Below are positions 8,087-17,163 of a stretch of DNA of 64,000 nt, in pieces. The stretch's first letter is position 1, and each line of letters opens with the position of its first letter. The notes beneath the pieces were generated by a model. That model was not told the origin of the DNA and ran no database searches. It was given only the letters and a program-made list of their open reading frames with translations. Both the position numbers and the translations under genes were made by a program. Origin of the DNA: Steroidobacteraceae bacterium (GTDB taxonomy: Bacteria > Pseudomonadota > Gammaproteobacteria > Steroidobacterales > Steroidobacteraceae); contig JAPZRU010000006.1 of the NCBI GenBank assembly GCA_027531255.1, positions 62,001 to 126,000 on the forward strand, written 5' to 3'.

Positions 8087-8947
8087 CTACTTCGCGTACA
8101 GCGGCTTCTTCAGCTTCCAGCGGTTGTGGCCCCACAGCCAGTCGCCGGGGCGCCGACGGATCTGCGCCTCGAGGCTCTCCGCGTAGCGACGCGTGACTTC
8201 CTTCGGCCGGTCGAGGTCCGGCCCCACCGCGGCGATGTGGCGGATCTCCGCCGCGTACTCGCCGCGCGCGACGCGCTCCACCGCGATGAAGTACACCGGC
8301 AGCCGCACCGCGCGCGCGATCTCCTCCGGTCCGGGATAGAACGCGGTGTCCTGGTTCAGGAAACGCGTCCAGACCCGGGTCGGGCTCGAGCGCGGCACCT
8401 GGTCCGCCAGCATCGCGATCGCCCGCACTTCGCGTCGCCGTCCGAGCACCAGCGGCACGATCTCCTTCGCGGGCGTCAGCCGGCAGCCGAATCGCGAGCG
8501 CATGTACAGGAAAGCTCGATCCGCGGACTGGTTCTTCAGCGGCTTGTAGACCGCGTCCACCGGGAAGCCCAGCTCGAGCGAGAGCGCGAGCAACAGCCAC
8601 TCCCAGTTGCCGACGTGGGCCGCGAGCACGAGCACGGGCTGGCCGGCCGCGAGCTGCTCGCGGAGCGTCTCGAGGCCCGCGAGGCGCATCCGCCGTCGCA
8701 GTTCGTCGGGCCTGATCGCGAAGCCCTTCACGACTTCCATCGCGACGTCCGCGACGTGCCGGTGATACGCGTCGACGATGCGCGCGCGGGCCGCCGGGTC
8801 GAGTTCCGGGAAAGACGCCGCGACCTGCTTCTCGACGAGCTCGGCGCGCACGCGGCCGAGCCGGAACACAAGCCAGTACAGCAGCGTGGCGAAGGCGTGG
8901 AGGACCCGGAGCGGCAGGCGTCCGGCGAGGCGCAGCCAGAAACTCAT
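8087..8947 (-). CDS. LpxL/HtrB-like acyltransferase
   Basis: A 286-residue member of the lipid A late-acyltransferase family, which moves an acyl chain from acyl-ACP to a hydroxyacyl group of a glycolipid at the inner membrane. It starts with a hydrophobic anchor (LHAFATLLYWLVFRLG) and carries the catalytic Hx4E motif in AAHVGNWEW, then the family stretch MLADQVPRSSPTRVWTRFLN. It is convergent with the FAAL-carrier gene and separated from it by a terminator, so it is not part of that operon, yet it belongs to the same lipid theme. True lipid A acylation versus another glycolipid acceptor cannot be told from the sequence. Confidence 0.85.
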   Translation of the reverse strand: MSFWLRLAGRLPLRVLHAFATLLYWLVFRLGRVRAELVEKQVAASFPELDPAARARIVDAYHRHVADVAMEVVKGFAIRPDELRRRMRLAGLETLREQLAAGQPVLVLAAHVGNWEWLLLALSLELGFPVDAVYKPLKNQSADRAFLYMRSRFGCRLTPAKEIVPLVLGRRREVRAIAMLADQVPRSSPTRVWTRFLNQDTAFYPGPEEIARAVRLPVYFIAVERVARGEYAAEIRHIAAVGPDLDRPKEVTRRYAESLEAQIRRRPGDWLWGHNRWKLKKPLYAK

Positions 8948-9017
8948 CGGGCGGGGCCGGGCGCGGCGTCGGTTCGGGTGGCGACGGGCAGACGACTGCC
9001 CCGTCGTGGAGGATCGT

Positions 9018-9093
9018 TGGTGCCGGTGGAGGGACTTGAACCCCCGACCTCTCGCTTACGAAGCGACTGCTCTACCAGCTGAGCTACACCGGC
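9018..9093 (-). tRNA. tRNA-Thr (anticodon CGT)
   Basis: A 76-nt cloverleaf with encoded CCA. The acceptor GCCGGTG pairs with CACCGGC, the D-arm TAGCTCAGCTGGTAGAGC and T-arm GGGGGTTCAAGTCCC are canonical, and the anticodon loop TTCGTAA reads CGT. It sits between the LpxL-like gene and the pilin operon. Confidence 0.95.
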
Positions 9094-9227
9094 GCGGAAG
9101 GCCGCGCAGTATACGAGACCACCCCGGCGCGGGCAAACCCGGGCGAAATCCGCGGTTTGCGGCAGGAATCCAGCTCGGCGGCGGTCCCTGCGCGGCCTAC
9201 GCTGCGACTCCCTCCGGAGCCGTCGCC

Positions 9228-9779
9228 ATGGATCGGTACGTCCTCGGGTCCGCCGCCGCGTGCGCGGTCGGGCACACCCTCGTCGAACTGCTCGTCGTGC
9301 TCGGGCTCCTCGGAGTGCTGGCCACGCTCGCGGTGCCCTCGTTCGCCGAATGGCGCGCGAACGCCGCGCGCGACGAACGCGTCTCGCGCCTCGTCCGCTC
9401 ACTGCGGCTGGCCCGGACCGAAGCCCTGGCACGCGGCTACCCCGTCGTCGTCTGCGCGTCGGCCGGCGCGGACCGCTGCGGCCGCGAGGCTCGCTGGAGC
9501 GACGGCTGGATCGCCTACGTCGAATCGCGGGCGCCCGGGGATCAGCGCGACGCCGGCGAACGGCTGCTGGCGCACGTCGACGGTCGCACCTCGCCCACCG
9601 TGCGCTCGAGCCGCCGCGCGATCGAGTTCGGGCCGGGTTCGCTCGCCGCCACCACCGCGACGCTGGTCGTCTGCGACGGCCGGGGGACGCGCGCGGCGCG
9701 CGCGGTGATCGTGAGCCGCACGGGCCGCGTCCGGGTGTCGACCCGCGACGCCGAAGACCGCGCCCTCGGCTGCGGATGA
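9228..9779 (+). CDS. fimT: GspH/FimT-type minor pseudopilin
   Basis: A 183-residue prepilin-like protein that would enter the type IV pilus assembly as a minor subunit. The leader is 15 residues; predicted PilD cleavage follows Gly15, giving HTLVELLVVLGLLGVLATLA with Glu at +5 and a long hydrophobic helix. His at +1 replaces the usual Phe. Further matches to FimT/GspH are RLVRSLRLARTEALARGYPV and a Cys pair in VCASAGADRCG. The start ATG was chosen because it leaves a short leader. The gene heads a six-gene operon and overlaps pilV by ATGA. Confidence 0.88.
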   Translation: MDRYVLGSAAACAVGHTLVELLVVLGLLGVLATLAVPSFAEWRANAARDERVSRLVRSLRLARTEALARGYPVVVCASAGADRCGREARWSDGWIAYVESRAPGDQRDAGERLLAHVDGRTSPTVRSSRRAIEFGPGSLAATTATLVVCDGRGTRAARAVIVSRTGRVRVSTRDAEDRALGCG

Positions 9780-10276
9780 TGCGCATGGCTCCGACTCGCG
9801 GCGCCATCGCCCTCGCATCGGCCCGGGGCCTCGGCGTGCCAGGCGGTCGAGGCGCGGGCTTCACCCTCGTGGAAACACTCGCCGCGATGCTCGTGCTCGC
9901 GGTCGCGCTGCTCGGCCTCGCGCGGCTGCAGCTCGCGATGCACGGCGCCGCCGGGGACTCGCTCGCGGTGCTCGCCGCGGGCGCGCACGTCGCGAGCCAC
10001 CTCGAGCGACTCCGGGCCCTGCACGACGCCCCCGCCGAGGCGCGGCTCCACCTCGCCGGCCGAGGCACGCCGTTCGAGTGCTCGGCCGCGCGCGCCTGCT
10101 CTGCTGCCGAGTTCGCCGCGGCGGAAGCCTGGGCCTGGCACGGCACGCTCGGGCCCAGGCTCCCCGGCGCCTCGGCACCGCCGCCACGTTTCGACGCGCC
10201 CGATGCCCGTGGCCGCACGGAGCTCCACATCGAACTTCGCGACCGCACGCTCCTTGCGCTGGAGATCACCACTTGA
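9776..10276 (+). CDS. pilV: Type IV pilus minor pilin PilV
   Basis: A 166-residue minor pilin. A 28-residue Gly/Arg-rich leader ends in Gly, and the mature protein begins FTLVETLAAMLVLAVALLGL with Glu at +5. The region after it (ARLQLAMHGAAGDS) matches PilV. The ATG overlaps the fimT stop; two further ATGs at 9779 and 9785 are possible starts. The predicted role is in minor pilin priming complex formation with FimT, PilW, PilX, PilE and PilY1. Confidence 0.88.
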   Translation: MMRMAPTRGAIALASARGLGVPGGRGAGFTLVETLAAMLVLAVALLGLARLQLAMHGAAGDSLAVLAAGAHVASHLERLRALHDAPAEARLHLAGRGTPFECSAARACSAAEFAAAEAWAWHGTLGPRLPGASAPPPRFDAPDARGRTELHIELRDRTLLALEITT

Positions 10277-11253
10277 CCGCGTCACGCAGCCACGGCTTCG
10301 GCCTCGTCGAGGTGATGGTGTCGGTCGCGCTCGGCACGTTCGTCGCCATCGCCGCACTCGCGGTCCACGCTCGCACCGCGACGGAGGCCCGCACCGCGCT
10401 CGCACTGCAGCAGGTTCACGAAGCCGCACGGACCGCCCTGGACCTGCTGGAACGCGAACTGCGCGCAGCCGGTCACCTCGGTCCCGCGCCGGGTGCCGAA
10501 GCGGTCGCCGGGACGGCCGTCGCCGGCACGCGCGGCGCGGACTTCGGCGCTTCGCAGTGCGGTCCCGCGGTCGCGGTCGATCTCGCGCGCGCGGTCACCG
10601 GCGCAGACGGCGCATACGCACTCGAGCGTGGCCGCCCGCTCGAGTGCGAGCCCGCGCCCTGGCACCGAACGGTGCCCGGCTCCGACACGCTCACGGTCCG
10701 CCGCGCCGCGTCCGAACCCGCGCCTGCCGAGCGCGGCCGGCTGCAGCTCGCCGCCACGCGCACGCGCGGCGCGCTGTTCGCGAACGGAAGCGTGCCGCTG
10801 CTGGGTCCGGGCACCGCGGTGCACGACCTCGAAGTGGGCCTCTACTACGTCTCCGCGGACTCGAGTTCGGGTCGCGGCACGCCGTCGCTGCGTCGCAAGC
10901 GTCTCGTCGGCGGCCCAGCCGGTCCGCGCTTCGAAGACGAAGAACTGGTGGTCGGCGTCGAGGACCTGCAGGTCGAGTTCGGCGTGGACGGCCCCGACCC
11001 CGACGAGATGCCCGAACGCTACGTCACCGCGGCGGCACTGGACGGCGCGACCATACCGCGCGTCGTGCGACTGCGACTCGCCGTGGTCGCCGAGACGCGC
11101 GATCCGACCGCACGCCACTCGAACGCCCCTCCAACCGCGCGCCGCGATCCGCGCTCGAACGACCCGCGCGCGAACCGCGCACGGCTGGACGATGCGCACC
11201 GCCGCCTCGTCGTCGAGCGCACGGTGTACCTGCGCAACCTCCGGCGCTCGTGA
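10273..11253 (+). CDS. pilW: Type IV pilus minor pilin PilW
   Basis: A 326-residue minor pilin. The start is a TTG overlapping the pilV stop (TTGA); it gives an 8-residue leader ending in Gly and a mature N-terminus FGLVEVMVSVALGTFVAIAA with Glu at +5. The family region LLERELRAAGHLG follows. The rest is a globular domain with paired cysteines (QCG, LECE). PilW-family length is typical. Translation probably depends on ribosomes finishing pilV. Confidence 0.88.
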   Translation: MTASRSHGFGLVEVMVSVALGTFVAIAALAVHARTATEARTALALQQVHEAARTALDLLERELRAAGHLGPAPGAEAVAGTAVAGTRGADFGASQCGPAVAVDLARAVTGADGAYALERGRPLECEPAPWHRTVPGSDTLTVRRAASEPAPAERGRLQLAATRTRGALFANGSVPLLGPGTAVHDLEVGLYYVSADSSSGRGTPSLRRKRLVGGPAGPRFEDEELVVGVEDLQVEFGVDGPDPDEMPERYVTAAALDGATIPRVVRLRLAVVAETRDPTARHSNAPPTARRDPRSNDPRANRARLDDAHRRLVVERTVYLRNLRRS

Positions 11254-11684
11254 CGATGCGCCGGCCACGCGGCTTCGCCCTGGTGATCGCGCTCGCGATC
11301 CTCGCGCTCACGGCCGTACTCGCGCTCGCCGCCGCGCAGGATGCGACGCTCGGCCTGCGCATGGCGGCGGCCGGACTCGCGCGCCTGCAGCTGTTCGCCG
11401 CCGCGGACGACGCGCTCGAACGCGAGCTGGGCCTGCGGGCGTCCGCAGCGAGCGAGGGCATCACTCGCGAAACGCTGGCGTCGGGTATCGCGGTGACGGT
11501 CGAGATCCGTCGCGACCGCCTCGCCGGCCTGACCGCCCCTCCCGGCGGCGGCTACAGCGTCGCGCTGGGCGGACCGGGCTTCGGCGCGGAGCATCGCGTC
11601 GCGCGCGCCACCGCCGTCGATCCCCGCGGAGGCCGCGTCGTCCTCGAGCAGCAGTATCACCTCGTCGTGCCGAGGTCGCCGTGA
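11250..11684 (+). CDS. pilX: Type IV pilus minor pilin PilX
   Basis: A small minor pilin (142 residues from the ATG at 11256, 144 from the GTG at 11250 that overlaps the pilW stop). The leader RRPRG precedes FALVIALAILALTAVLALAA. There is no Glu at +5, which is usual for PilX. A conserved family stretch RMAAAGLARLQLFAAADDA follows. It sits between pilW and pilY1, as in Pseudomonas and Xanthomonas operons. Confidence 0.82.
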   Translation: MTMRRPRGFALVIALAILALTAVLALAAAQDATLGLRMAAAGLARLQLFAAADDALERELGLRASAASEGITRETLASGIAVTVEIRRDRLAGLTAPPGGGYSVALGGPGFGAEHRVARATAVDPRGGRVVLEQQYHLVVPRSP

Positions 11685-14600
11685 GCGCGTGGCGCCGACA
11701 CCGCTTTCTCGTGCTCGCGACTGCGTGCAGCGCGCTGCAGGCTGCGTCGCTCGTCTCGCCGGCGAACACCGAAGAGTCCGCGGTGCATGCGGGCTCGGCA
11801 CCCGGGTCGTCCACGCTCGTGGTGCTGGCGGACACGAGCCAGGCGTCGCTCGTACGGCGTCCGGCCCGCCCGCCGTTCGAGCCCGCCGCGTGGGCCGGCC
11901 GTCACGGCTGCGCTGCGGGCCGCATCTACTGGCGTCGCGGCGGAGGCCCGCCGCCCGCCTGCGACTCGCCGCAGTGGGTGGCCGCCTCTTCGAGTTCGCC
12001 GGTGCTCGGGCAGCGCTGCAGGGCCGCCGAGCCGCAGCTTGCGGCCCGCGGCTGGGCGGGTATGGCCGCGCTGGCGCAGTGGTCCGTGGTGGAACGACGC
12101 TGGCGCAGGCCGACGCCCGGTGCGCGCGAGGCGCTCGAATGCGAGCAGGACGCGGAGGCGCACGGCGGCGGGTCGGGCGTCGAGCACGCCGCCGACGGCG
12201 AGAACCAGCCGTGGACGACGCGCCGCACCGAGTCGCTCGACTGGGCCGAGCATCGCGGCGCCTACACGCTGTATACGGCGGCCTACGTCGCGTGGTGGCA
12301 CCATGCGCCGCGCGAACTGCCGCTGGAGCGTCGGGCGATGCAGCACGCGGCCGTCGAGGCACTCGCCGCGACGTGGCCCGGCTCCCTCGCGGTGCTGCGC
12401 CATGCGTGGAACGGCGATGGCCTCGACGATGCGTCGGCCGAAGGCGGGGCGGTGATCGCGATTCGCGAGGGTGCGCGCGCCGTGCGTGCGCCACCCGCAA
12501 CGCATCCGCTCGCCGGTCAACCCTTCGGCGGCGCCGCGCCGCTCGCCGAATCGCTCTACGAAGCGGCCGCCTACCTCGCCGGCATGCCGGTCGACTACGG
12601 CCTAGCCGCGACCGCGCCGCCCGGCACGCCGCGCCCGAGCATCCGGAGCTCGCGTTCGCCGTCCGAGCCTTCCCGCTACGCGAGTCCGCTGCGCCACGCC
12701 TGCGATCGCGCCACCGTCCTCGCGTTCGCATCCACCGAGCCGTCGGCGGATGCGAGCGCACCGCCTCGAATCGGTCGCCTCGCACGCTCGCTCGCGGCCG
12801 CACCGGGATCGACGCGCGACTCGGCGTTCGCGTGCGGTGGCCCCGCCTCCAGCACGTGCCCGGGCCCGCTCGCGGCGCTGGTCGAGAGCGCGGACCTGTC
12901 GCCACTCCCCGGCGCCCAGTCGGCGAGCGTCGACTGGATCGCGCTCGATGCACCCGCCGCCTGGATCGACTCGGTCGCGGCGCTCGGCGGTCGCCGCGTG
13001 CCCGGTGCACCCGACGCCCTGCCGTCGACGCTCGTCGCGCTCGCCGCCGATCGCTACGCCGCATCGCCGCTCGCCGCGCCGTGGACCACGGCTCACCAGG
13101 TCGGCGGCGCGGCGGCGGCACGCGACTCGGTCTACGTCGCGACGTTCGTGCCGGCGCGCAAGCACCGCTGGACCGGCGACGTCCGGCACCACCGGCTGCT
13201 GCGCGGTGTGGATGGCGCCCCGCAAGTGGCCGAGTTCGCGGCAGGCGCGGTCCCGACGAGCGACGCGCCGAGCGGCGGCACGTCGTTCGGGAGCCTGCTG
13301 CCGGGCCCCGATGCGCGACGCCTCTACACCGACGTCGGCGGCCGCGAACTGACGGACGCTCGCAATTCACTCGCACCGGGCAACGCGGCGCTCGACTCGC
13401 ATCGACTCGGACTCTCGGCCACGGGTCTCGACTCCCGCGCCACGGAGCGGGCGCGTCGCGAACTCCTGCAGTGGATGCGCGGCGCCGACGTCGACGACGT
13501 CGACGCGGACGGCGATCGCGCCGAGCCGCGGCGCGAACTGGGTGCGTTCCGCACCGCGCCGCGGGTGCTCGAAGCGGTCGGCGGCGAACGCACCGTCTTC
13601 GCCGGCAGCGCGGACGGACTGCTCCACGCGTTCGACGGTACGGGTGCCGAGCGCTGGGCGTACGTGCCGGGCGTGCTGCTGCCCACGCTCGGTGCACTGC
13701 GCGAAGGTGCAACCACCGGTCGGCGGCTGGACGGCCTCGGCGGCGAACTGCGCCTGCACCTGGCGGGCGACGACGGGGACGGCCGCCTCGATGCGGCGCG
13801 CGGGGAACGCGCGCTGCTGTTCTTCGGCCTGCGGCGCGGCGCGCGCGCCTACGTCGCGCTCGACGTCACGCACCCTGCGCGACCGCGTCACCTGTGGACG
13901 CTCACGCCCCGCGAGCTGCCCGCACTGGGCCAGACCTGGCCCGCGCCGGTGCCGGCGCGTCTGCGGCTCGCGGACGCCGGCCAGCATCCGTCCGGCCTGG
14001 TCGTGCTGCTCGCCGGCGGCTACGACCCGGCGCTGGATCGCGACGAAGCGCGCGCACGCGACCGGCTCGGCGCGAGCCTGCACCTCGTCGACGGCTGGAC
14101 GGGGCGTCGCCTGTGGAGTGCGTCGGGCAAGGCCGTCGAGCCTGCGGAGCCGTTCGAACCGGCCGTGCCGCAGCTGGTCGTCCCGGGCCTGCGCTACGCG
14201 ATCGCGGCCACGCCGCGCGCCGTCGATCTCGACGGCGACGGCGAACTCGACCTCGCCTACGTCGCCGACACCGGCGGTCAGCTGTGGCGCTTCGCATTCG
14301 AGCGAGGCGCCGGAGCGGGCGTCACGGCGCGCGCGACCAGGATCGCCACGCTCGGCGGTGCGGGCGCTGCGGATCGGCGGCTGCACGCGGAGCCGGACGT
14401 CGCCGCGGTGCTGCGCGGACCGGGAGCGCCGTACCTGGCGATCACGCTGGGCTCCGGCACGGCGGCGGATCCACTCGGCCTGCAGCGCGCGGATCGCCTG
14501 TACTCGATCCGCGAGCCGCTCGACGCGCACGGCCGGCCTCGAGATCCGCACGCGCCCGTGACGGACGCCGAATTGCCCGAGGCGGGCGCGCGGCCCTTGC

Positions 14601-15052
14601 CGGCCGAGGCGCGCGGCTGGAAGCGCACGCTGCAGCGCCCGGGCGAGAAGATCCTGGTGCCGGCGCTGACGCTTGACCACGTAGCCTACGTGCCGTCGTG
14701 GGTGCCGCCGCTCGAGCCGCTCGGCCCCGACTGCACTCGAGGCCCCGGTACCAGTCGCCTGCATGCGATCGACGTGCGCGACGGCCTGACGCTCGACGCG
14801 CGGCGCGCCCGCGAAGGCACCGAGAGACCCGGGGCGACGGAGACGGCCGAATCGGACTCCGCAACCCCGCTCGACTGGCAGGTCGTGGGCGGCCCGCTGC
14901 CTGCTTTGGTGCTCGCCGTGATCGGCCCGCCTGAAGCCTGTGCCGCCGGTTGCACCCAGCGCGCGCTCGGCCTGGTCGGCACCGCACCGGTGCCGGTGCG
15001 CTGGTCCGGCCGGCCGGTACGGACCGGCTGGGCCGAACGGGACGCGCGATGA
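11681..15052 (+). CDS. pilY1: PilY1-type type IV pilus tip/biogenesis factor
   Basis: A 1123-residue secreted protein that would act as pilus tip adhesin and regulator of extension. The start is a GTG overlapping the pilX stop; the N-terminus has a signal-like hydrophobic stretch (FLVLATACSALQAASL). The C-terminal beta-propeller is recognisable: FAGSADGLLHAFDGTGAERW, AYVPGVLLPTLGAL, and the Ca2+-binding loop DLDGDGELDLAYVAD at about residues 849-863. The N-terminal half is divergent; the integrin-like MIDAS expected as DxSxS reads DTSQAS, so metal binding there is doubtful. It matches PilY1 by position between pilX and pilE. Confidence 0.87.
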   Translation: MSAWRRHRFLVLATACSALQAASLVSPANTEESAVHAGSAPGSSTLVVLADTSQASLVRRPARPPFEPAAWAGRHGCAAGRIYWRRGGGPPPACDSPQWVAASSSSPVLGQRCRAAEPQLAARGWAGMAALAQWSVVERRWRRPTPGAREALECEQDAEAHGGGSGVEHAADGENQPWTTRRTESLDWAEHRGAYTLYTAAYVAWWHHAPRELPLERRAMQHAAVEALAATWPGSLAVLRHAWNGDGLDDASAEGGAVIAIREGARAVRAPPATHPLAGQPFGGAAPLAESLYEAAAYLAGMPVDYGLAATAPPGTPRPSIRSSRSPSEPSRYASPLRHACDRATVLAFASTEPSADASAPPRIGRLARSLAAAPGSTRDSAFACGGPASSTCPGPLAALVESADLSPLPGAQSASVDWIALDAPAAWIDSVAALGGRRVPGAPDALPSTLVALAADRYAASPLAAPWTTAHQVGGAAAARDSVYVATFVPARKHRWTGDVRHHRLLRGVDGAPQVAEFAAGAVPTSDAPSGGTSFGSLLPGPDARRLYTDVGGRELTDARNSLAPGNAALDSHRLGLSATGLDSRATERARRELLQWMRGADVDDVDADGDRAEPRRELGAFRTAPRVLEAVGGERTVFAGSADGLLHAFDGTGAERWAYVPGVLLPTLGALREGATTGRRLDGLGGELRLHLAGDDGDGRLDAARGERALLFFGLRRGARAYVALDVTHPARPRHLWTLTPRELPALGQTWPAPVPARLRLADAGQHPSGLVVLLAGGYDPALDRDEARARDRLGASLHLVDGWTGRRLWSASGKAVEPAEPFEPAVPQLVVPGLRYAIAATPRAVDLDGDGELDLAYVADTGGQLWRFAFERGAGAGVTARATRIATLGGAGAADRRLHAEPDVAAVLRGPGAPYLAITLGSGTAADPLGLQRADRLYSIREPLDAHGRPRDPHAPVTDAELPEAGARPLPAEARGWKRTLQRPGEKILVPALTLDHVAYVPSWVPPLEPLGPDCTRGPGTSRLHAIDVRDGLTLDARRAREGTERPGATETAESDSATPLDWQVVGGPLPALVLAVIGPPEACAAGCTQRALGLVGTAPVPVRWSGRPVRTGWAERDAR

Positions 15053-15573
15053 CGCCGCGGACACCCCTGCGCGCCGTACGGGCGCGGCTGCGCGCCGTAC
15101 GGGCGCGGCTGCGCGCCTTCACGCTGCTCGAGATCCTCGCCACGCTCGCGATCGTCGCGATCCTCGCGACGCTCGCCGTGGGCAGCCACGGCCGCTTCCT
15201 GCTCACCGCACGCCGCTACGATGCGCGGGCCGCGCTGGTCGCGCTGGCGGCGGCACAGGAGCGCCATCGTCTAGCGCACGGCCGCTATGCCGCCGCGTTC
15301 GCGAACCCAAGAAACCCGGCGTCCGGCGGTGCAGACAACCCATCGACGCGCGAGTCCACCGACGATTCGCTGAGCTTCGCGGCGACGAGCCCCGAAGGCT
15401 GGTACGAGCTGCGGATCCTGGCGGGCGACGAGCAGCGCTATGCACTCGAAGCGCGAGCTCGCGGCGCGCAGCGCCGCGATGGCACCTGTGCGCGGTTCAC
15501 GCTCGACGACACGGGCGGTCGCGGCGCCTACGCGGTCGAGGGCACCGAGACCACGGCCGACTGCTGGAACTGA
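15049..15573 (+). CDS. pilE: PilE-type minor pilin
   Basis: A 174-residue prepilin with a 23-residue basic leader and mature start FTLLEILATLAIVAILATLA, Glu at +5. The residue before the cleavage site is Ala rather than the usual Gly, which can lower PilD processing. The C-terminal half has Cys in GTCARFTLDD and TADCWN, matching PilE-like proteins that close the fimT-pilY1 operon. The leader contains a 7-residue duplication encoded by a 21-bp tandem repeat. The ATG overlaps the pilY1 stop. Confidence 0.87.
   Translation: MTPRTPLRAVRARLRAVRARLRAFTLLEILATLAIVAILATLAVGSHGRFLLTARRYDARAALVALAAAQERHRLAHGRYAAAFANPRNPASGGADNPSTRESTDDSLSFAATSPEGWYELRILAGDEQRYALEARARGAQRRDGTCARFTLDDTGGRGAYAVEGTETTADCWN
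15067..15117 (+). repeat. 21-bp tandem repeat in the pilE leader
   Basis: Two perfect copies of a 21-bp unit (15067-15087 and 15088-15108) and a 9-bp partial third copy encode LRAVRAR twice in the prepilin leader. Copy-number change would alter only leader length. Confidence 0.9.
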
Positions 15574-15639
15574 ACGGCCGTTCGCGCCCGTGCGCCCGGC
15601 ACCCTGCCCGACCCCTCGCCGGCCCGCGCGCGCTCCGGC

Positions 15640-16596
15640 TCAGGACCCCGTCGGCTTCACGACCTCGCGCAGCGGCCGCGGCAGCCCGAAGATCACGTTC
15701 TCGGGGCGCCCCGGCAGTTCCTGCGCGGGCTCGCCGCCCCACTCGCGCAGGCGGTCCACTACCTGGCGCACGAGCACTTCGGGCGCCGAGGCGCCGGCCG
15801 TGACGCCCGCCGCCCGGCGGCCTTCGAACCACTCGCGCTGCAGGTCGTCGGCGCCGTCGACGAGGTAGCCCTGGATCCCGCGCTTCTCCGCGATCTCGCG
15901 GAGGCGGTTGGAGTTCGAGCTGGTCTGCGAACCCACCACGACGAGCACGTCGCACAGCTCGACCAGCTTCTTCACCGCATCCTGTCGGTTCTGCGTCGCG
16001 TAGCAGATGTCTTCCTTGCGGGGCCCCGTCAGCGCCGGGAAGCGGCGGCGCAGCGCGTCCACGACCAGCGCGGTGTCGTCGACCGACAGCGTGGTCTGCG
16101 TGACGAACGCGATCCGCTCGGGATCCTTCACGGGCAGCCGCTCGACGTCCTCCGGCGTCTCCACGAGGTGGATGCTGCCGCCGAACGAGATGTCGAACTG
16201 GCCCATCGTGCCCTCGACCTCCGGATGCCCCTCGTGGCCGATCAGCACGACCTCGCGGGCCTCGCGCGCGTAGCGCGTGACTTCCATGTGCACCTTGGTG
16301 ACCAGCGGGCAGGTCGCGTCGAAGACGCCGAGGCCGCGGCGCCTGGCCTCGTCCTGCACGGCGCGCGAGACGCCGTGCGCACTGAAGATCACGGTGGCGC
16401 CGTCCGGCACTGCGTCGAGTTCGTCGACGAACACCGCGCCCATCGCGCGCAGGCGCTCCACCACGTGCCGGTTGTGCACCACCTCGTGCCTCACGTAGAT
16501 CGGCGCGCCGAACAGCGTGATCGCGCGCTCGACGATGTCGATGGCCCGGTCGACGCCGGCGCAGAAGCCGCGGGGATTCGCGAGGTGGATCTTCAT
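15640..16596 (-). CDS. ispH: 4-hydroxy-3-methylbut-2-enyl diphosphate reductase
   Basis: Last enzyme of the MEP isoprenoid pathway; an iron-sulfur protein that reduces HMBPP to IPP and DMAPP. The three cluster cysteines are in [24 protein letters not shown] and [13 protein letters not shown]. The conserved [13 protein letters not shown] substrate loop is present. Length (318) is normal. It begins 4 bases after the lspA stop and closes the murJ-ribF-ileS-lspA-ispH series on this strand. In many gammaproteobacteria an fkpB gene lies between lspA and ispH; none is present. Confidence 0.96.
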   Translation of the reverse strand: MKIHLANPRGFCAGVDRAIDIVERAITLFGAPIYVRHEVVHNRHVVERLRAMGAVFVDELDAVPDGATVIFSAHGVSRAVQDEARRRGLGVFDATCPLVTKVHMEVTRYAREAREVVLIGHEGHPEVEGTMGQFDISFGGSIHLVETPEDVERLPVKDPERIAFVTQTTLSVDDTALVVDALRRRFPALTGPRKEDICYATQNRQDAVKKLVELCDVLVVVGSQTSSNSNRLREIAEKRGIQGYLVDGADDLQREWFEGRRAAGVTAGASAPEVLVRQVVDRLREWGGEPAQELPGRPENVIFGLPRPLREVVKPTGS

Positions 16597-16600
16597 GGCG

Positions 16601-17131
16601 TCACCCGTTGCCGCCCGCGTCGGCCGGCCGCGGCGCCCGGCGCGTCTCGAGGAAGGAGTCGAGGATCAACAGCGCCGCACCGATCGTGATCGCGGTATCG
16701 GCGAAGTTGAACGCGGGGAAGTACCACTGCTGGCGCCAGTGGAAGTGGATGAAGTCGATCACGTGCCCGTGCATCAGGCGGTCGATCACGTTGCCGACCG
16801 CACCGCCGAGGATCAGCGCGAGGCCGAGCGCGAGCAGGCGGTCGGCGCCGAAGCGCAGGCGACTCAGCCACCACACGATGCCGACGCTGACGAGGCTCGC
16901 GAGCCCGACGAAGAAGTAGTGCTGCCAGCCCGACGCATTCGCCAGGAAACTGAAGGCCGCGCCCCGGTTGTGCAGGCGCGTGATCTCGAGGATCGGCAGC
17001 GCCTCGATGCGCTCGAAGAGTTCGAAGCGCGCGACGATCAGCGCCTTCGTGACCTGGTCGAGCACGATCACGCCGAAGCTCAGCACCAGCCAGCGCAGCG
17101 CGCTCGGATCGACGGCCGTCGCGCCTGCCAT
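16601..17131 (-). CDS. lspA: Lipoprotein signal peptidase (signal peptidase II)
   Basis: Inner-membrane aspartyl protease that cleaves lipoprotein signal peptides. Four hydrophobic helices are visible. The catalytic Asp pair is in [11 protein letters not shown] and [11 protein letters not shown], with family motif [14 protein letters not shown]. The chosen ATG gives 176 residues with 12 residues before LRWL, as in E. coli LspA. A GTG at 17167 overlapping the ileS stop (GTGA) is an alternative coupled start giving 188 residues. Substrates in this window include the lipobox proteins at 45.7 and 46.9 kb. Confidence 0.93.
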   Translation of the reverse strand: MAGATAVDPSALRWLVLSFGVIVLDQVTKALIVARFELFERIEALPILEITRLHNRGAAFSFLANASGWQHYFFVGLASLVSVGIVWWLSRLRFGADRLLALGLALILGGAVGNVIDRLMHGHVIDFIHFHWRQQWYFPAFNFADTAITIGAALLILDSFLETRRAPRPADAGGNG

Positions 17132-17163
17132 GCCGCCCGGACTGCCGTCCCGCGAAACCTCGC

